40,300 nt of DNA, taken from Nitrospira sp. UBA2082 (GTDB taxonomy: Bacteria > Nitrospirota > Nitrospiria > Nitrospirales > Nitrospiraceae). The stretch covers positions 43,843 to 84,142 of the forward strand of contig DCZO01000018.1 in assembly GCA_002331335.1 (NCBI GenBank). The letters run 5' to 3'. Position numbers and translations under genes: made by a program. The notes beneath the pieces are model-generated. The model was not told the origin of the DNA and ran no database searches. It saw nothing but the letters and a program-made list of their open reading frames with translations. Of this stretch, positions 1 through 8,552 are shown one piece after another; the stretch's first letter is position 1; each line of letters starts with the position of its first letter.

Positions 1-347
1 AGTCCGACATTCAAGACTGTGTCCATCATGCCTGGCATTGATGCTCGGGCACCTGACCGGACCGACACCAGCAGCGGGCGTGCAGGATCGCCAAACCTCA
101 TACCCATCGAGCGTTCTACACGCTTGAGCGCCTGCAACGTAGCCTCCCACATTCCAGGAGGATATTTCTTGCCGATCTTGTAATATTCGACGCAGGCCTC
201 GGTCGAAATCGTGAAGCCCGGCGGGACCGAGATGCCCAAATTGGTCATCTCCGCCAAGCCCGCCCCCTTGCCGCCAAGCAGCTCCTTCATGTTGGAGGTG
301 CCGTCGGCCTTTCCGTCACCGAAGTAGTAGACGTATTTCTTTGCCAC
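1..347 (-). CDS. ppdK: Pyruvate, phosphate dikinase, N-terminal part (runs off window)
   Basis: Interconverts pyruvate, ATP and phosphate with phosphoenolpyruvate, AMP and pyrophosphate in the cytoplasm. Only the first 115 residues lie in the window; the gene continues past base 1. The start is a GTG at 347-345, preceded at a good distance by AAAGGAGA (about 355-361), and the peptide opens VAKKYVYYFGDGKADG. The visible part is the start of the ATP-grasp domain: a glycine-rich GGKGAGLAEM stretch, PPGFTISTEAC, and the SVRSGARASMPGMMDT motif that is typical of PPDK rather than PEP synthase. The phosphohistidine and PEP-binding domains are outside the window. It lies 36 bp downstream of glyS on the same strand and is probably cotranscribed with glyQ-glyS. 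Family assignment is confident; the direction of flux cannot be told from sequence. Confidence 0.93.
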   Translation of the reverse strand, partial: MAKKYVYYFGDGKADGTSNMKELLGGKGAGLAEMTNLGISVPPGFTISTEACVEYYKIGKKYPPGMWEATLQALKRVERSMGMRFGDPARPLLVSVRSGARASMPGMMDTVLNVG

Positions 348-383
348 GCCTGCGTCTCCTTTGTGGAATTCGTTCTCGACGGG

Positions 384-2573
384 TTATGCCCCTTGAACCA
401 CAATCTGGGAAAAGTCCGCGAACGACATGAACAATTCATCCACGTCCTTCAGCAGCGACAACCGATTGCTGCGGACGGCCTTGTCGTCGGCATTGACCAT
501 CACGGCCGAGAAAAAATCGTCGATGGCCGGTTTGAGACGCACCAACGCCTCCAGCGCCCGCTCATATTCACCGGCTTTGACGGAGGCTTCGACCCGACTC
601 CGTTCGTCTGTCACAGCCTTGTGCAGGGCAGACTCGGCAGCATGTTGAAACCGCACCTCCTCGACCGGCTCCCGGGTCCATTGCTCCTTACCGACCAACC
701 GATGCGCCCGCTTGAACCCGACGATCAAGGGATCAAACTCCGCCCGTGTGGTGACGGTTTCAAGCGCTGTCATTTTGAGAACGAGATCGACAAGATCGAT
801 CGTCTTGCCGTGAGCCGACTTCAACACCGCCTCAATCACGTCGTCTCTCAACGCATGTACGATTCGGACGTAATGTCGAACCCGTTCGAAAACGAAATCC
901 GTGATGCGCCTCTGTCCTTCCCGTTCAAAACCCGGCACGCTTTTGAATCCGTCCTTGGATACAAGGTTCATGGCATGATCAATATATGTCGCCAAGTCGG
1001 TCCGCATATTGGCTTCAAGCACGATCCGGACCACTGCCGTTGCGTGCCGACGTAACGCAAAGGGGTCCTCCGATCCGGTGGGGACAATGCCGACGTGAAA
1101 AAACGCCGCGATGGAATCCAGCCGGTCGGCGAGCGATAAGACGCGCCCCGCGACCGTCTTGGGCAATTCCCCTTCGATGGCCTTGGGAAGATACTGCTCT
1201 CGAATGGCTTGGGCCACTGCGTCCGATTCTCCCTCGTGCCGCGCGTATTCCCCGCCCATGATGCCTTGCAGCTCGGGAAACTCGCCGACGATCCCGGTCA
1301 AGAGATCGGCCTTGGCCAATGTCGCCGCCCGTTCACACGTTTGCCGTAACTCATCTTGTCCGGCAGCGAGATGCGCTGCAATGAACCCGGCCAGTTTTCT
1401 CACTCGTTCCTGCTTGTGCGCCATGGTGCCGAGCTTCTGGTGAAACGTAATCCCGCCCAACTTCTTCGCCCGCTCGTCAAGGCGCACCTTCCGATCTTCG
1501 TCGAAAAAGAACTTGGCATCGGCCAACCGTGCCGCCAGCACCCGTTCATTGCCTTCTCGAATCAGGGACATATCCTTGGCACGGTTGTTCGTCACGGTGA
1601 TGAAGTGGGCTGCCAGTTTTCCCGTGCCCTTCTGGCGCAAGGAAAAGAATCCCTGATGTTCCTTCATTGACGTGATCAAAATCTCCTCCGGCACCTCCAG
1701 GTAGGCCTCCTTGAACGACCCGATAATCGCATGGGGCAGTTCCGTCGAATACACCGCCTGGTCAAGCAGGGCTTCGTCCTCGTTCAGCTGAAATCCGGTC
1801 TTGTGGCAAATGGCGGCGATCTGCTCTTCGATCAGCTTGCGGCGGCGCTGCGGGTCCGTGATCACACCCTGGCGCTCCAACGTACTCATATAGGAGGCGG
1901 CATCGCGGACAGAGACCCACTTCCCTCCCCCCACGACTCGATGGCCTTTCGTCTGATTCGTTGCCTTGATCCCGGCCGCTTCAATAGGCAGCACCGAGCC
2001 TCCGTAGAGCGCCACCACCCACCGGACCGGACGAGCGAAGCGCACGCCGGTTTCATTCCATTTCATCGCTTTGGGAAACGGGAGGCCCGACACCAGTTGC
2101 GGCAGCGTGTCGATAAGCACCGCGGGAGTCGGACGGCCTTCTTCACGTTTCACCGCAAACAGATACTCGCCTTTCGGAGTCTGGCGTACTTGTAAATCCT
2201 GAACCGCTACGCCCTGGCCAGCAGCAAATCCTATGGCGGCTTTGGTCGGTTGGCCGGCATGGTCGAACGCGACCGCCTTTGACGGTCCCATCGCTTCTTT
2301 GGTCATGGACGTCTGTTTCGCCGCCAGACCATCGACCACGATCGTCAGCCGACGCGGCGTCCCCATTGTACGGACAGATTGGAACGCAATCCGCTGATCG
2401 TTCAACAACCGTGCGGTTGACTCCTTGAGGGATGTCAGCGCGGGAACAATGAACTGATAGGGCAGCTCTTCCACACCGATTTCCAGTAGCAACTCGGCCA
2501 CGGAAGGTGCGGACGTCCTTCTACCTCTCTTCGGCGCAGTAAGCGGACGTCTTGTCTTCTTTTGAGTCGCCAT
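384..2573 (-). CDS. glyS: Glycyl-tRNA synthetase beta subunit
   Basis: The beta subunit of the tetrameric (alpha2beta2) bacterial glycyl-tRNA synthetase; it contributes tRNA recognition while GlyQ holds the aminoacylation active site. The protein has 729 residues, slightly longer than the usual 690 or so because of a basic N-terminal extension of about 25 residues rich in Lys, Arg and Thr. The family opening LLLEIGVEELP follows at about residues 29-39, then the FARPVRWVVALYGG segment, an HD-like region (ADLLTGIVGEFPELQG and nearby) and a C-terminal DALR-type anticodon-binding domain. The ATG at 2573 has an AAAGGA ribosome site and starts only 6 bp after the glyQ stop, so the two subunits are translated from one message. 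No defect is visible. Confidence 0.97.
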   Translation of the reverse strand: MATQKKTRRPLTAPKRGRRTSAPSVAELLLEIGVEELPYQFIVPALTSLKESTARLLNDQRIAFQSVRTMGTPRRLTIVVDGLAAKQTSMTKEAMGPSKAVAFDHAGQPTKAAIGFAAGQGVAVQDLQVRQTPKGEYLFAVKREEGRPTPAVLIDTLPQLVSGLPFPKAMKWNETGVRFARPVRWVVALYGGSVLPIEAAGIKATNQTKGHRVVGGGKWVSVRDAASYMSTLERQGVITDPQRRRKLIEEQIAAICHKTGFQLNEDEALLDQAVYSTELPHAIIGSFKEAYLEVPEEILITSMKEHQGFFSLRQKGTGKLAAHFITVTNNRAKDMSLIREGNERVLAARLADAKFFFDEDRKVRLDERAKKLGGITFHQKLGTMAHKQERVRKLAGFIAAHLAAGQDELRQTCERAATLAKADLLTGIVGEFPELQGIMGGEYARHEGESDAVAQAIREQYLPKAIEGELPKTVAGRVLSLADRLDSIAAFFHVGIVPTGSEDPFALRRHATAVVRIVLEANMRTDLATYIDHAMNLVSKDGFKSVPGFEREGQRRITDFVFERVRHYVRIVHALRDDVIEAVLKSAHGKTIDLVDLVLKMTALETVTTRAEFDPLIVGFKRAHRLVGKEQWTREPVEEVRFQHAAESALHKAVTDERSRVEASVKAGEYERALEALVRLKPAIDDFFSAVMVNADDKAVRSNRLSLLKDVDELFMSFADFSQIVVQGA

Positions 2574-2579
2574 ATCCTT

Positions 2580-3515
2580 TTACGTTCGGCCTGTCCCGGC
2601 CTTTGAGCGAGACCTGCCCGGCTTCACCCCGGCATGCGCGCGATTCAACAGCGGATGGCCCATGGCGGCCCGCTCCTCGATATAGCGCTCGGCGCATTGC
2701 CGGGCCAGTGCCCGCACTCTGGCAATGTAGCCGGTCCGCTCCGCGACGCTGATGGCGCCCCGCGCGTCCAAGAGATTGAATGCGTGCGACGACTTGATAC
2801 AGTAGTCATACGCCGGCAGAGTCAGCCGCTTGTCGGTCTGCGCCAACAGCCGCTTGCACTCCGCTTCATATGATTGAAACAGCTGCATCAACATTGCTAC
2901 ATCGCCTTCTTCGAAATTGTACCGGGACCCCTGCACCTCGGTTTCATGATGAATATCGCCGTACTTGATCTTGTCCGTCCAAGCCAGATCGAACACGTTG
3001 TTCACTTGCTGCAAATACATGGCGATGCGCTCTGTGCCATAGGTGATTTCGCCCGTAATAGGACTCAGCTCGATCCCGCCGATTTCCTGAAAGTATGTGA
3101 ACTGAGTGATTTCCATCCCATCCAAACGCACTTCCCACCCGAGCCCCCAGGCGCCGAGGGTCGGAGATTCCCAGTCGTCCTGAATGAAGCGGATGTCGTG
3201 CTGCTTGGGATCGATCCCCAATCGGGCCAGACTCTCCAGATAGAGCTCTTGGATATTGTCGGGGGACGGCTTGAGTACCACTTGATACTGATAATAGTGC
3301 TGCATGCGATTCGGATTTTCCCCATACCGCCCGTCCGTCGGACGGCGGCAGGGCTGCGCATAGGCTGCGCGCCACGGTTCCGGCCCAAGTGATCGGAGGA
3401 AGGTCGCAGGATGAAACGTGCCGGCCCCCATCTCCATATCATACGGTTGATGAACGACACAGCCGTGATCAGCCCAGAAGTGATGCAGTGTGAGGATCAG
3501 GTCTTGAAAATTCAC
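2580..3515 (-). CDS. glyQ: Glycyl-tRNA synthetase alpha subunit
   Basis: The catalytic alpha subunit of heterotetrameric glycyl-tRNA synthetase, which activates glycine with ATP and charges tRNA-Gly. Family landmarks are clear: PYDMEMGAGTFHPATFLR, AYAQPCRRPTDGRYGENPNR (class II motif), QYQVVLKPSPDNIQELYL, GLGWEVRLDGMEITQFTYFQ and the C-terminal HAFNLLDARGAISV. I choose the GTG at 3515, giving 311 residues beginning VNFQDLILTL, because homology begins there. The frame stays open upstream to a TTG at 3581, but those 22 residues do not look like the family and a good promoter at 3580-3609 would start transcription downstream of that TTG. A short basic tail (PGRSRSKAGTGRT) follows the conserved domain. 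First gene of a glyQ-glyS-ppdK run. Confidence 0.95.
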   Translation of the reverse strand: MNFQDLILTLHHFWADHGCVVHQPYDMEMGAGTFHPATFLRSLGPEPWRAAYAQPCRRPTDGRYGENPNRMQHYYQYQVVLKPSPDNIQELYLESLARLGIDPKQHDIRFIQDDWESPTLGAWGLGWEVRLDGMEITQFTYFQEIGGIELSPITGEITYGTERIAMYLQQVNNVFDLAWTDKIKYGDIHHETEVQGSRYNFEEGDVAMLMQLFQSYEAECKRLLAQTDKRLTLPAYDYCIKSSHAFNLLDARGAISVAERTGYIARVRALARQCAERYIEERAAMGHPLLNRAHAGVKPGRSRSKAGTGRT

Positions 3516-3579
3516 GGAAGGTCCAACCTGAACGGGGCAAATAGCCGGACGGGGAATCCGTCCGACAAAATGAAGGGGC

Positions 3580-3609
3580 AAGCTAACAAGAATGCTTTTC
3601 TTCTGTCAA
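3580..3609 (-). promoter_or_regulatory. Candidate sigma70-type promoter of glyQ
   Basis: On the minus strand a perfect TTGACA (3609-3604) is followed after 18 bp by TAGCTT (3585-3580). The -10 is a poor match. The predicted transcript start near 3573 leaves a leader of about 58 nt to the GTG at 3515. The leader is too short for a T-box, which this synthetase carries in Firmicutes. Confidence 0.35.
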
Positions 3610-3718
3610 GCAACGTTCCCTCTGCGATCAATAGGTTGCGCATGATTTTGCCGACGCTCGTCACACGTCGTTACCACTCAAGGCGTCAGATACGGACAAT
3701 CATGGGCATAAGTGAAGC

Positions 3719-3746
3719 TTGACAGTGGAGCGTGCGATAGTCTATT
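3719..3746 (+). promoter_or_regulatory. Candidate promoter of the Rrf2/TauE gene pair
   Basis: TTGACA at 3719-3724, a 16 bp spacer, then TCTATT at 3741-3746. It faces the glyQ promoter across a divergent intergenic region. The predicted transcript start is about 35 nt before the Rrf2 ATG. No clear operator dyad is visible next to it. Confidence 0.35.
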
Positions 3747-3789
3747 GCTCAAATTGTTGATTAACTCACTCATGTTTACCGCCTGAACG

Positions 3790-4224
3790 ATGAAGTTCTC
3801 CAAGAAAAGCGAGTACGGTCTTCGCGCCCTCCTTGAACTCACACGCGCGTACGGATCCACCACTTTACAGCGCCACGACATCGCTGTTCGCCAACATATT
3901 CCCGTCGAGTTCCTAGAACAAATCCTACTCGCGCTCAAGCGAGCCGGGCTGCTTTCAAGTAAACGAGGCGCCAAGGGAGGGTATCGCCTCATCAAGCAGC
4001 CGAAAGACATTTCGCTGGGCTCCGTCATCCGCATTCTCGATGGCCCGCTCGCTCCGATCGGCTGTGTCAGCAAGACGGCCTACCAAAAATGCAGCGACTG
4101 TCCCTATGCCAACCACGCCCACTGCCCGGTGCAACAGGTCATGGGGTCGGTCCGGGACGCGATTGCCGATATCCTAGACAACTACACGTTGGCTGATTTT
4201 GCCGCAGGATCGAAACACACCTGA
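3790..4224 (+). CDS. Rrf2-family transcriptional regulator
   Basis: A 144-residue winged-helix repressor-type regulator of the Rrf2 family (IscR, NsrR, CymR and relatives). The N-terminal MKFSKKSEYGLRALLEL and the helix-turn-helix through IPVEFLEQILLALKRAGLLSS, followed by the wing SKRGAKGGYRL, are diagnostic. The C-terminal half carries four cysteines in the order GCVSKTAYQKC, SDC, HAHC (about residues 92-113), a spacing compatible with Fe-S cluster binding although not the exact IscR three-Cys pattern. Only 3 bp separate its stop from the TauE/SafE exporter, so it probably controls that exporter and itself. The signal could be iron-sulfur status, cysteine/sulfite or nitric oxide; sequence alone does not decide. 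Confidence 0.9.
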   Translation: MKFSKKSEYGLRALLELTRAYGSTTLQRHDIAVRQHIPVEFLEQILLALKRAGLLSSKRGAKGGYRLIKQPKDISLGSVIRILDGPLAPIGCVSKTAYQKCSDCPYANHAHCPVQQVMGSVRDAIADILDNYTLADFAAGSKHT

Positions 4225-4227
4225 GCC

Positions 4228-5061
4228 ATGGACGAACTCGTTCTCATCTCAATTACCTTTGTCGCCGCAGCGGTCAATGGCGCGCTGGGATACGGATTCT
4301 CCTCCATTACGGTTCCCATCGCTCTGCTGTTCTATACCAACCGAGTCCTGAATCCGGCCTTGGTCCTCGTTGAAATTGTCATCAACACCTACGTGCTCTT
4401 CATTAACCGGAGCAGCATCGGCAGTGTGATCTGGCGCGTTGCACCCATCGTAGGCGGTCTGGTTATCGGCGTCGCGGCTGGCAGCTACCTCCTGTCACTG
4501 GTCCATCCTGCTTGGGTCAAGTTCGTCACCTACTTCTTGCTGCTGCCTCTCATCCTTCTCCAAGCCGCCGGCATCCGAAAACCTATTCGAGCTGAAAAGG
4601 CTATTGCCGTACCGTTCGGAGCAGGACTCGGTATGCTTTATTCCATCACAACGATTTCCGGCCCCCCCTTGGCCCTCCTTTTCAACAATCAAGGCTATCC
4701 GAAGCAAGACTTCCGTGCCGCCCTGGGCATCATTCGACTGGCAGAATCTTCATTCACTGCCGTCGCCTATGTTTTTATCGGCTTCTATAACCACGAAGCG
4801 ATGGAGCTGATTCCCCTCATTGCTCCCAGCGTCCTGCTGGGAATTCCTCTGGGAACCTTCCTCATCCGCTTGATGGACCCGGAGACGTTCAGACGAATTT
4901 GCATGGCGTTCGACGGGGTGATCGTCGGGTTCGGTCTTTCACGCGTCCTGGGTGAGCTTCACCTGGCCTCGGTCTTTACCACATACACCATCCTCTCCAT
5001 TGTCATCGCGATCAACGGCTACTTGCTGTTCCGATTCTTCAAAAACCGTACGGTCCCCTAA
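4228..5061 (+). CDS. TauE/SafE-family membrane transporter (putative sulfite/organosulfur exporter)
   Basis: A 277-residue integral inner-membrane protein with about eight hydrophobic segments. It shows the two-half architecture of the TauE/SafE family: an N-terminal FVAAAVNGALGYGFSSITVP segment (residues 11-30) and a second half containing GAGLGMLYSITTISGPPLALLF (about 131-152), where the Gly-Pro-Pro turn is typical. Family members export sulfite, sulfoacetate or other small organic anions, but substrates are known for few. It starts 3 bp after the Rrf2 regulator and is surely cotranscribed with it, which favours a sulfur- or stress-related substrate; that link is inference. Downstream is a 293 bp structured intergenic region. 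Confidence 0.88.
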   Translation: MDELVLISITFVAAAVNGALGYGFSSITVPIALLFYTNRVLNPALVLVEIVINTYVLFINRSSIGSVIWRVAPIVGGLVIGVAAGSYLLSLVHPAWVKFVTYFLLLPLILLQAAGIRKPIRAEKAIAVPFGAGLGMLYSITTISGPPLALLFNNQGYPKQDFRAALGIIRLAESSFTAVAYVFIGFYNHEAMELIPLIAPSVLLGIPLGTFLIRLMDPETFRRICMAFDGVIVGFGLSRVLGELHLASVFTTYTILSIVIAINGYLLFRFFKNRTVP

Positions 5062-5116
5062 CCCAGATGGGGCTATTTCCCCTTCCCTTCACACAGTCGA
5101 TGATCCATCCCGGCAA

Positions 5117-5220
5117 ATTTTTCCGCTCTTCTCTTTTCCCCAATAGACCATGGACCATGAGTCGACCTATGTATAAGCTGCCGGAAAAATCCTACACAGG
5201 AGCGCGACGTTATTTTTCCG
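5117..5220 (+). promoter_or_regulatory. Mutually exclusive hairpins in the leader of the FN3 lipoprotein gene
   Basis: The nonamer ATTTTTCCG occurs at 5117-5125 and again at 5212-5220, and its exact complement CGGAAAAAT lies between them at 5182-5190. The middle copy can pair with either outer copy but not both (loops of 56 and 21 nt). Such an arrangement can act as a switch or attenuator in RNA; it could also be chance in an AT-rich spacer. Confidence 0.35.
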
Positions 5221-5286
5221 CATTTTACAAACTAGACTCCGCTCATCTCTGTAAATGATGACTGCTCTACCCTTCACATCAGGGAT

Positions 5287-5310
5287 AATTCCACAAGTCA
5301 CTGTGGAATT
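5287..5310. terminator. Perfect 9-bp inverted repeat with T-rich tail
   Basis: AATTCCACA (5287-5295) and TGTGGAATT (5302-5310) pair perfectly around a 6-nt spacer and are followed by TCTTATATATTTT. This looks like a modest rho-independent terminator ending the regulator/exporter transcript, or the terminator half of a leader switch. Because the dyad is perfect and lies 45-68 bp before the next start codon, an operator is an equal alternative. Confidence 0.45.
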
Positions 5311-5354
5311 TCTTATATATTTTAATAGCTTTTGCGAGGCACCACTCTTGCTAG

Positions 5355-5768
5355 ATGCTGGTGGCAATGCATCGCTCTTCCAACATAGCATTTCCGAAGT
5401 CCATCGTCGGCCAAGCCTGCGCGGTCGTCTTCAGCGCCTGCTTTCTTTCTCTGGCCGGATGCGGAGCCGGCGGAGAAGAGGGACCGACAATTTCGACGAC
5501 TGCCACTCCCGCAGGAGCGGTAGCGCGCCTGGACTGGACACCAGTTGTGCCTTTACCAGGAGAGCCTCCCATCCTTGGTTATTACATTCATTATGGAAAA
5601 GGATCTCCTGGCCAAGCAGGCTCCTGCTCCTACGAAGACGTGAAATTCGTGAACACCCCGTCCGGCACCGTCACAGGCCTCGATATGGACAGTCGCTACT
5701 ACTTTGCCGTGAGTGCCTATAATGGAGTCGAGGGCGCCTGCTCAAATGAGGTCTCGACCAACACATAG
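5355..5768 (+). CDS. Small lipoprotein with a fibronectin type III-like domain
   Basis: A 137-residue exported protein. Residues 1-36 form a signal peptide ending in the lipobox LAGC, so the mature protein should be lipid-anchored at about Cys36. The mature part, from about residue 55, reads as one FN3-like beta-sandwich: ARLDWTPV, the ILGYYIHYGKG strand pair, TVTGLDMDSRYYFAVSAYN and a final SNEVST, with the usual conserved Trp, Tyr and Leu spacing. Two cysteines (about 89 and 129) could form a disulfide. FN3 domains bind proteins or carbohydrates; no partner is evident. An internal ATG (5367) is an alternative start. Preceded by a structured spacer and followed by transketolase 181 bp on. 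Confidence 0.75.
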   Translation: MLVAMHRSSNIAFPKSIVGQACAVVFSACFLSLAGCGAGGEEGPTISTTATPAGAVARLDWTPVVPLPGEPPILGYYIHYGKGSPGQAGSCSYEDVKFVNTPSGTVTGLDMDSRYYFAVSAYNGVEGACSNEVSTNT

Positions 5769-5949
5769 GCCATGTCTCTGCCCGGATTCTGTGTTCCTCG
5801 CGTCTCTTTTTTCACATCTCCCATCAGCTTCATTGACTCCCCTCAGCTGATTTGCTAGCTTCAGCCCCCGCGTGTGAATGCCAATAGTAAAAACCAACTC
5901 GAACTGGAAGACTCTATACGCATCGACTATTCTCCCGAAAGGAGTTCCC

Positions 5950-7815
5950 ATGGCCGGCTCGACGACGTCGTCCACACTGCTCACCCTGCTCAACAATAAA
6001 GCGGCCTTGCTTCGCATTGAAAGCGTCCGGTCGACCAGTGAAGCAGGAAGTGGTCATCCATCCAGTTGTTGTTCCGCCGCCGACATCGTGGCAGCGCTCT
6101 TTTTCTCTGTCATGCGGTATGACCCTCGAAACCCGAAGGCTCCCAATAACGATCGATTCGTCCTGTCCAAAGGCCACGCAGCGCCGCTACTGTACGCTGC
6201 CTGGGCCGAGGCAGGCTTGTTCCCCAAGAGCGATCTCTTGAAGTTGCGTACATTGACGTCCGATCTCGAAGGCCACCCTACCCCCCGGCTGCCTTTCGTC
6301 GACATGGCGACCGGCTCCCTGGGCCAGGGACTGGCCGCCGGTATTGGGTTGGCGCTCAACGCCAAACGGCTTGAGAGAAACACAGCCCGCACCTATGTAT
6401 TGATGGGTGACGGGGAATCGGTCGAAGGCTCCGTATGGGAATCGGTTGAGCTGGCACGGCAATTCAAGCTTGACAACCTCTGTGCCATCGTTGACGTCAA
6501 TCGTTTGGGGCAAAGCGACCCGACGATGCTCCAGCATGACATGAAAGCCTACAAGTCTCGCTGGGCCGGGTTCGGGTGGAACGCCTTGGTGGTGGATGGA
6601 CACAATCTCAAAGCCCTGCTTGCGGCATTCACGCTCGCCGCGAAGGCTAAAGGCAAACCCACGGTTCTGTTGGCCAAAACGTTCAAGGGCAAGGGGATCT
6701 CCTTCATGGAGAACCATCCCAGCTGGCATGGGAAACCGATCCCGAAGGGCGAGGAAACCCAGAAGGCCATCGACGAGCTGACGAAACGCATCAAGCCGAC
6801 GAAGGCTGTTCCAAAATTCAAATTGCCTTCTGCGACATCCTCCCGTACACCATCAGCCAAACCCATGGCGCCCCCCGCCTACAAGATCGGCGACACTGTC
6901 GCCACGCGTGAAGCGTTCGGCACAGCGCTGGCGGCCTTAGGAGCGGCCGATCCCTCGGTCGTTGCCCTGGATGCCGATGTCAAGAATTCCACCTACACGG
7001 ACAAATTTGGCAAGCAGTTTCCCGACCGTTTTTTCGAGAATTTTATCGCCGAGCAGAACATGCTGGGCGCCGCAGCCGGACTCTCCGCCTGCGGCAAGAT
7101 TCCGTTCGCCGCCACCTTTGCCGCATTTTTCACGCGCGCCTACGACTTTATTCGCATGGCCGCCATCAGCGGAGCGAATATCAAGCTGGTCGGCACCCAC
7201 GTCGGCGTGAGCATCGGCGAAGACGGGCCGTCGCAAATGGGATTGGAAGACATCGCCATGATGGCGGCGCAACCAGGCGTCACCGTCCTCTATCCATCAG
7301 ATGGCACCTGCACCTACCGGCTCGTCGAAGCCGCTGCAAAGCACAAGGGGATGGTCTATATCCGTGCCGGCAGACCGAAAAGTCCGGTGCTCTATGACTC
7401 CGGGGAACAATTCCAAATCGGAGGCAGCAAAGTCCTTCGCCACAGCGCATCCGACATCCTGACCATCACCGCAGCGGGCGTCACCCTGTTCGAAGCATTG
7501 AAGGCCCATGATCAATTGAAAGCCGCGGGCATCGCTGTCCGTGTGATCGATCTGTACAGTATCGTTCCGATCGACCGCACGACCCTGTTGGACAGCGCCC
7601 GGGCAACACACGGCCGCATCCTGACGGTCGAAGATCATTACGCGCACGGAGGCCTGGGCGATGCCGTGCTCAGCGCAGTTGGAACCGAAGGGATCAAGGT
7701 CCACAAACTCGCAGTGCGCGTGATTCCGCACAGTGGTAAACCGGAAGAACTCGTGGATCACTTCGGAATCGGAGCCCGATCAATTGTGGAAACGGTCAAA
7801 CAGATCGTAAAGTAA
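5950..7815 (+). CDS. tkt: Transketolase, compact animal-type form
   Basis: Thiamine-diphosphate enzyme that moves two-carbon ketol units between sugar phosphates in the pentose phosphate or Calvin-type pathways. I start at the ATG at 5950, which has a strong AAAGGAG 6-12 bp upstream; the frame is open 24 codons further but without a ribosome site. The result is 621 residues, against about 660 for E. coli TktA and about 620 for the animal enzyme. Motifs: SGHPSSCCSAADI, SKGHAAPLLYAAW, the ThDP motif GDGESVEGSVWES through VDVN, then the pyrimidine domain with the EQNMLGAAAGL glutamate. The segment NRLGQSDP and KTFKGKGI...SWHGKPIP match the metazoan subfamily closely. A Lys/Pro-rich linker (residues 275-307) joins the two catalytic halves. 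No paired N/C split is seen. Confidence 0.93.
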   Translation: MAGSTTSSTLLTLLNNKAALLRIESVRSTSEAGSGHPSSCCSAADIVAALFFSVMRYDPRNPKAPNNDRFVLSKGHAAPLLYAAWAEAGLFPKSDLLKLRTLTSDLEGHPTPRLPFVDMATGSLGQGLAAGIGLALNAKRLERNTARTYVLMGDGESVEGSVWESVELARQFKLDNLCAIVDVNRLGQSDPTMLQHDMKAYKSRWAGFGWNALVVDGHNLKALLAAFTLAAKAKGKPTVLLAKTFKGKGISFMENHPSWHGKPIPKGEETQKAIDELTKRIKPTKAVPKFKLPSATSSRTPSAKPMAPPAYKIGDTVATREAFGTALAALGAADPSVVALDADVKNSTYTDKFGKQFPDRFFENFIAEQNMLGAAAGLSACGKIPFAATFAAFFTRAYDFIRMAAISGANIKLVGTHVGVSIGEDGPSQMGLEDIAMMAAQPGVTVLYPSDGTCTYRLVEAAAKHKGMVYIRAGRPKSPVLYDSGEQFQIGGSKVLRHSASDILTITAAGVTLFEALKAHDQLKAAGIAVRVIDLYSIVPIDRTTLLDSARATHGRILTVEDHYAHGGLGDAVLSAVGTEGIKVHKLAVRVIPHSGKPEELVDHFGIGARSIVETVKQIVK

Positions 7816-8060
7816 TCCCTCGCGCATGCCGAGATAGCTTTCTGACGGACCTGCACGGAAGGGAGCCCCGTGGGGGAGGAGTGCTTCCTTAGACAGAGCA
7901 GATGGAAACCCTGGCGGCAGGACCAATTATTCGGTAAGATGTTTTCGGCACGGGGTGGTTGTGTGATAGTCCGCGCACATTATGCGATGATGAACGCAGC
8001 ACTAAGATCTCAAGGGGCAGCATCACATTATTATTCGGGCAGGAAGAAAAGGAGGATTGA

Positions 8061-8522
8061 ATGAGGCAGAGAACGGTTGGGTTGTCGGTCGTCGTAGCAG
8101 GATCCGCATTGTTATTATCTGTCGGCATGGGGTTCGCTGATGATGATCCCCCTTTGCCCCCGGTTCCAGCCGAGTATGCAGACAAAAAAATGCCGGCGGG
8201 CGGGTGGACGGATCCGAAGGCGATCGAAGAAGGCGAGCAGATTTACAAGGGCGATGTGAATCCGAACGTCAACTGTGGCAGCTGCCATGGCAAGGACGGT
8301 CAACCGGTCAAGAAGGGGGCGCGGGACATGCGTGACCCTAAAAATATCTGCCGTTGGTCCGACGCCTACTGGTTCTGGCGGATATCGGAAGGTATCCCGA
8401 AGACGAAAATGAAAGGTTTTAAGAACAGCCTGACAGAGGAGCAGATCTGGCATGTGATGGCATTTGAGAACATGTTCTCGAACGGGGGCAAGCCGCACGA
8501 CCACTCGTGTTACAAACCGTAG
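8061..8522 (+). CDS. Periplasmic monohaem c-type cytochrome
   Basis: A 153-residue secreted class I cytochrome c. Residues 1-26 are a signal peptide (hydrophobic core VVVAGSALLLSVGMG, cleavage probably after GFA). One haem-binding motif CGSCH sits at residues 72-76, and the methionine in KTKMKGF (Met117) is the likely sixth ligand. The fold begins with the usual helix IEEGEQIYKG and ends with LTEEQIWHVMAFE, the conserved C-terminal helix. A proline-rich stretch (DDDPPLPPVPAEY) follows the cleavage site. The ATG has a strong AAGGAGG just upstream. Expected to shuttle electrons in the periplasm; in a nitrite-oxidising organism it could serve a respiratory complex, but no partner gene is adjacent. 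Ends at a strong terminator. Confidence 0.9.
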   Translation: MRQRTVGLSVVVAGSALLLSVGMGFADDDPPLPPVPAEYADKKMPAGGWTDPKAIEEGEQIYKGDVNPNVNCGSCHGKDGQPVKKGARDMRDPKNICRWSDAYWFWRISEGIPKTKMKGFKNSLTEEQIWHVMAFENMFSNGGKPHDHSCYKP

Positions 8523-8552
8523 TCATCCCGAACAGACTCGGGTCTGACATAC

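Noticed and set aside
3516..3600. T-box or other riboswitch before glyQ
   Set aside because: The likely leader is under 60 nt and shows neither a specifier stem nor the T-box sequence.
7816..8060. Possible terminator or small RNA in the transketolase-cytochrome c spacer
   Set aside because: Only a 4-bp CCCC/GGGG stem and scattered weak pairings; nothing that stands out.
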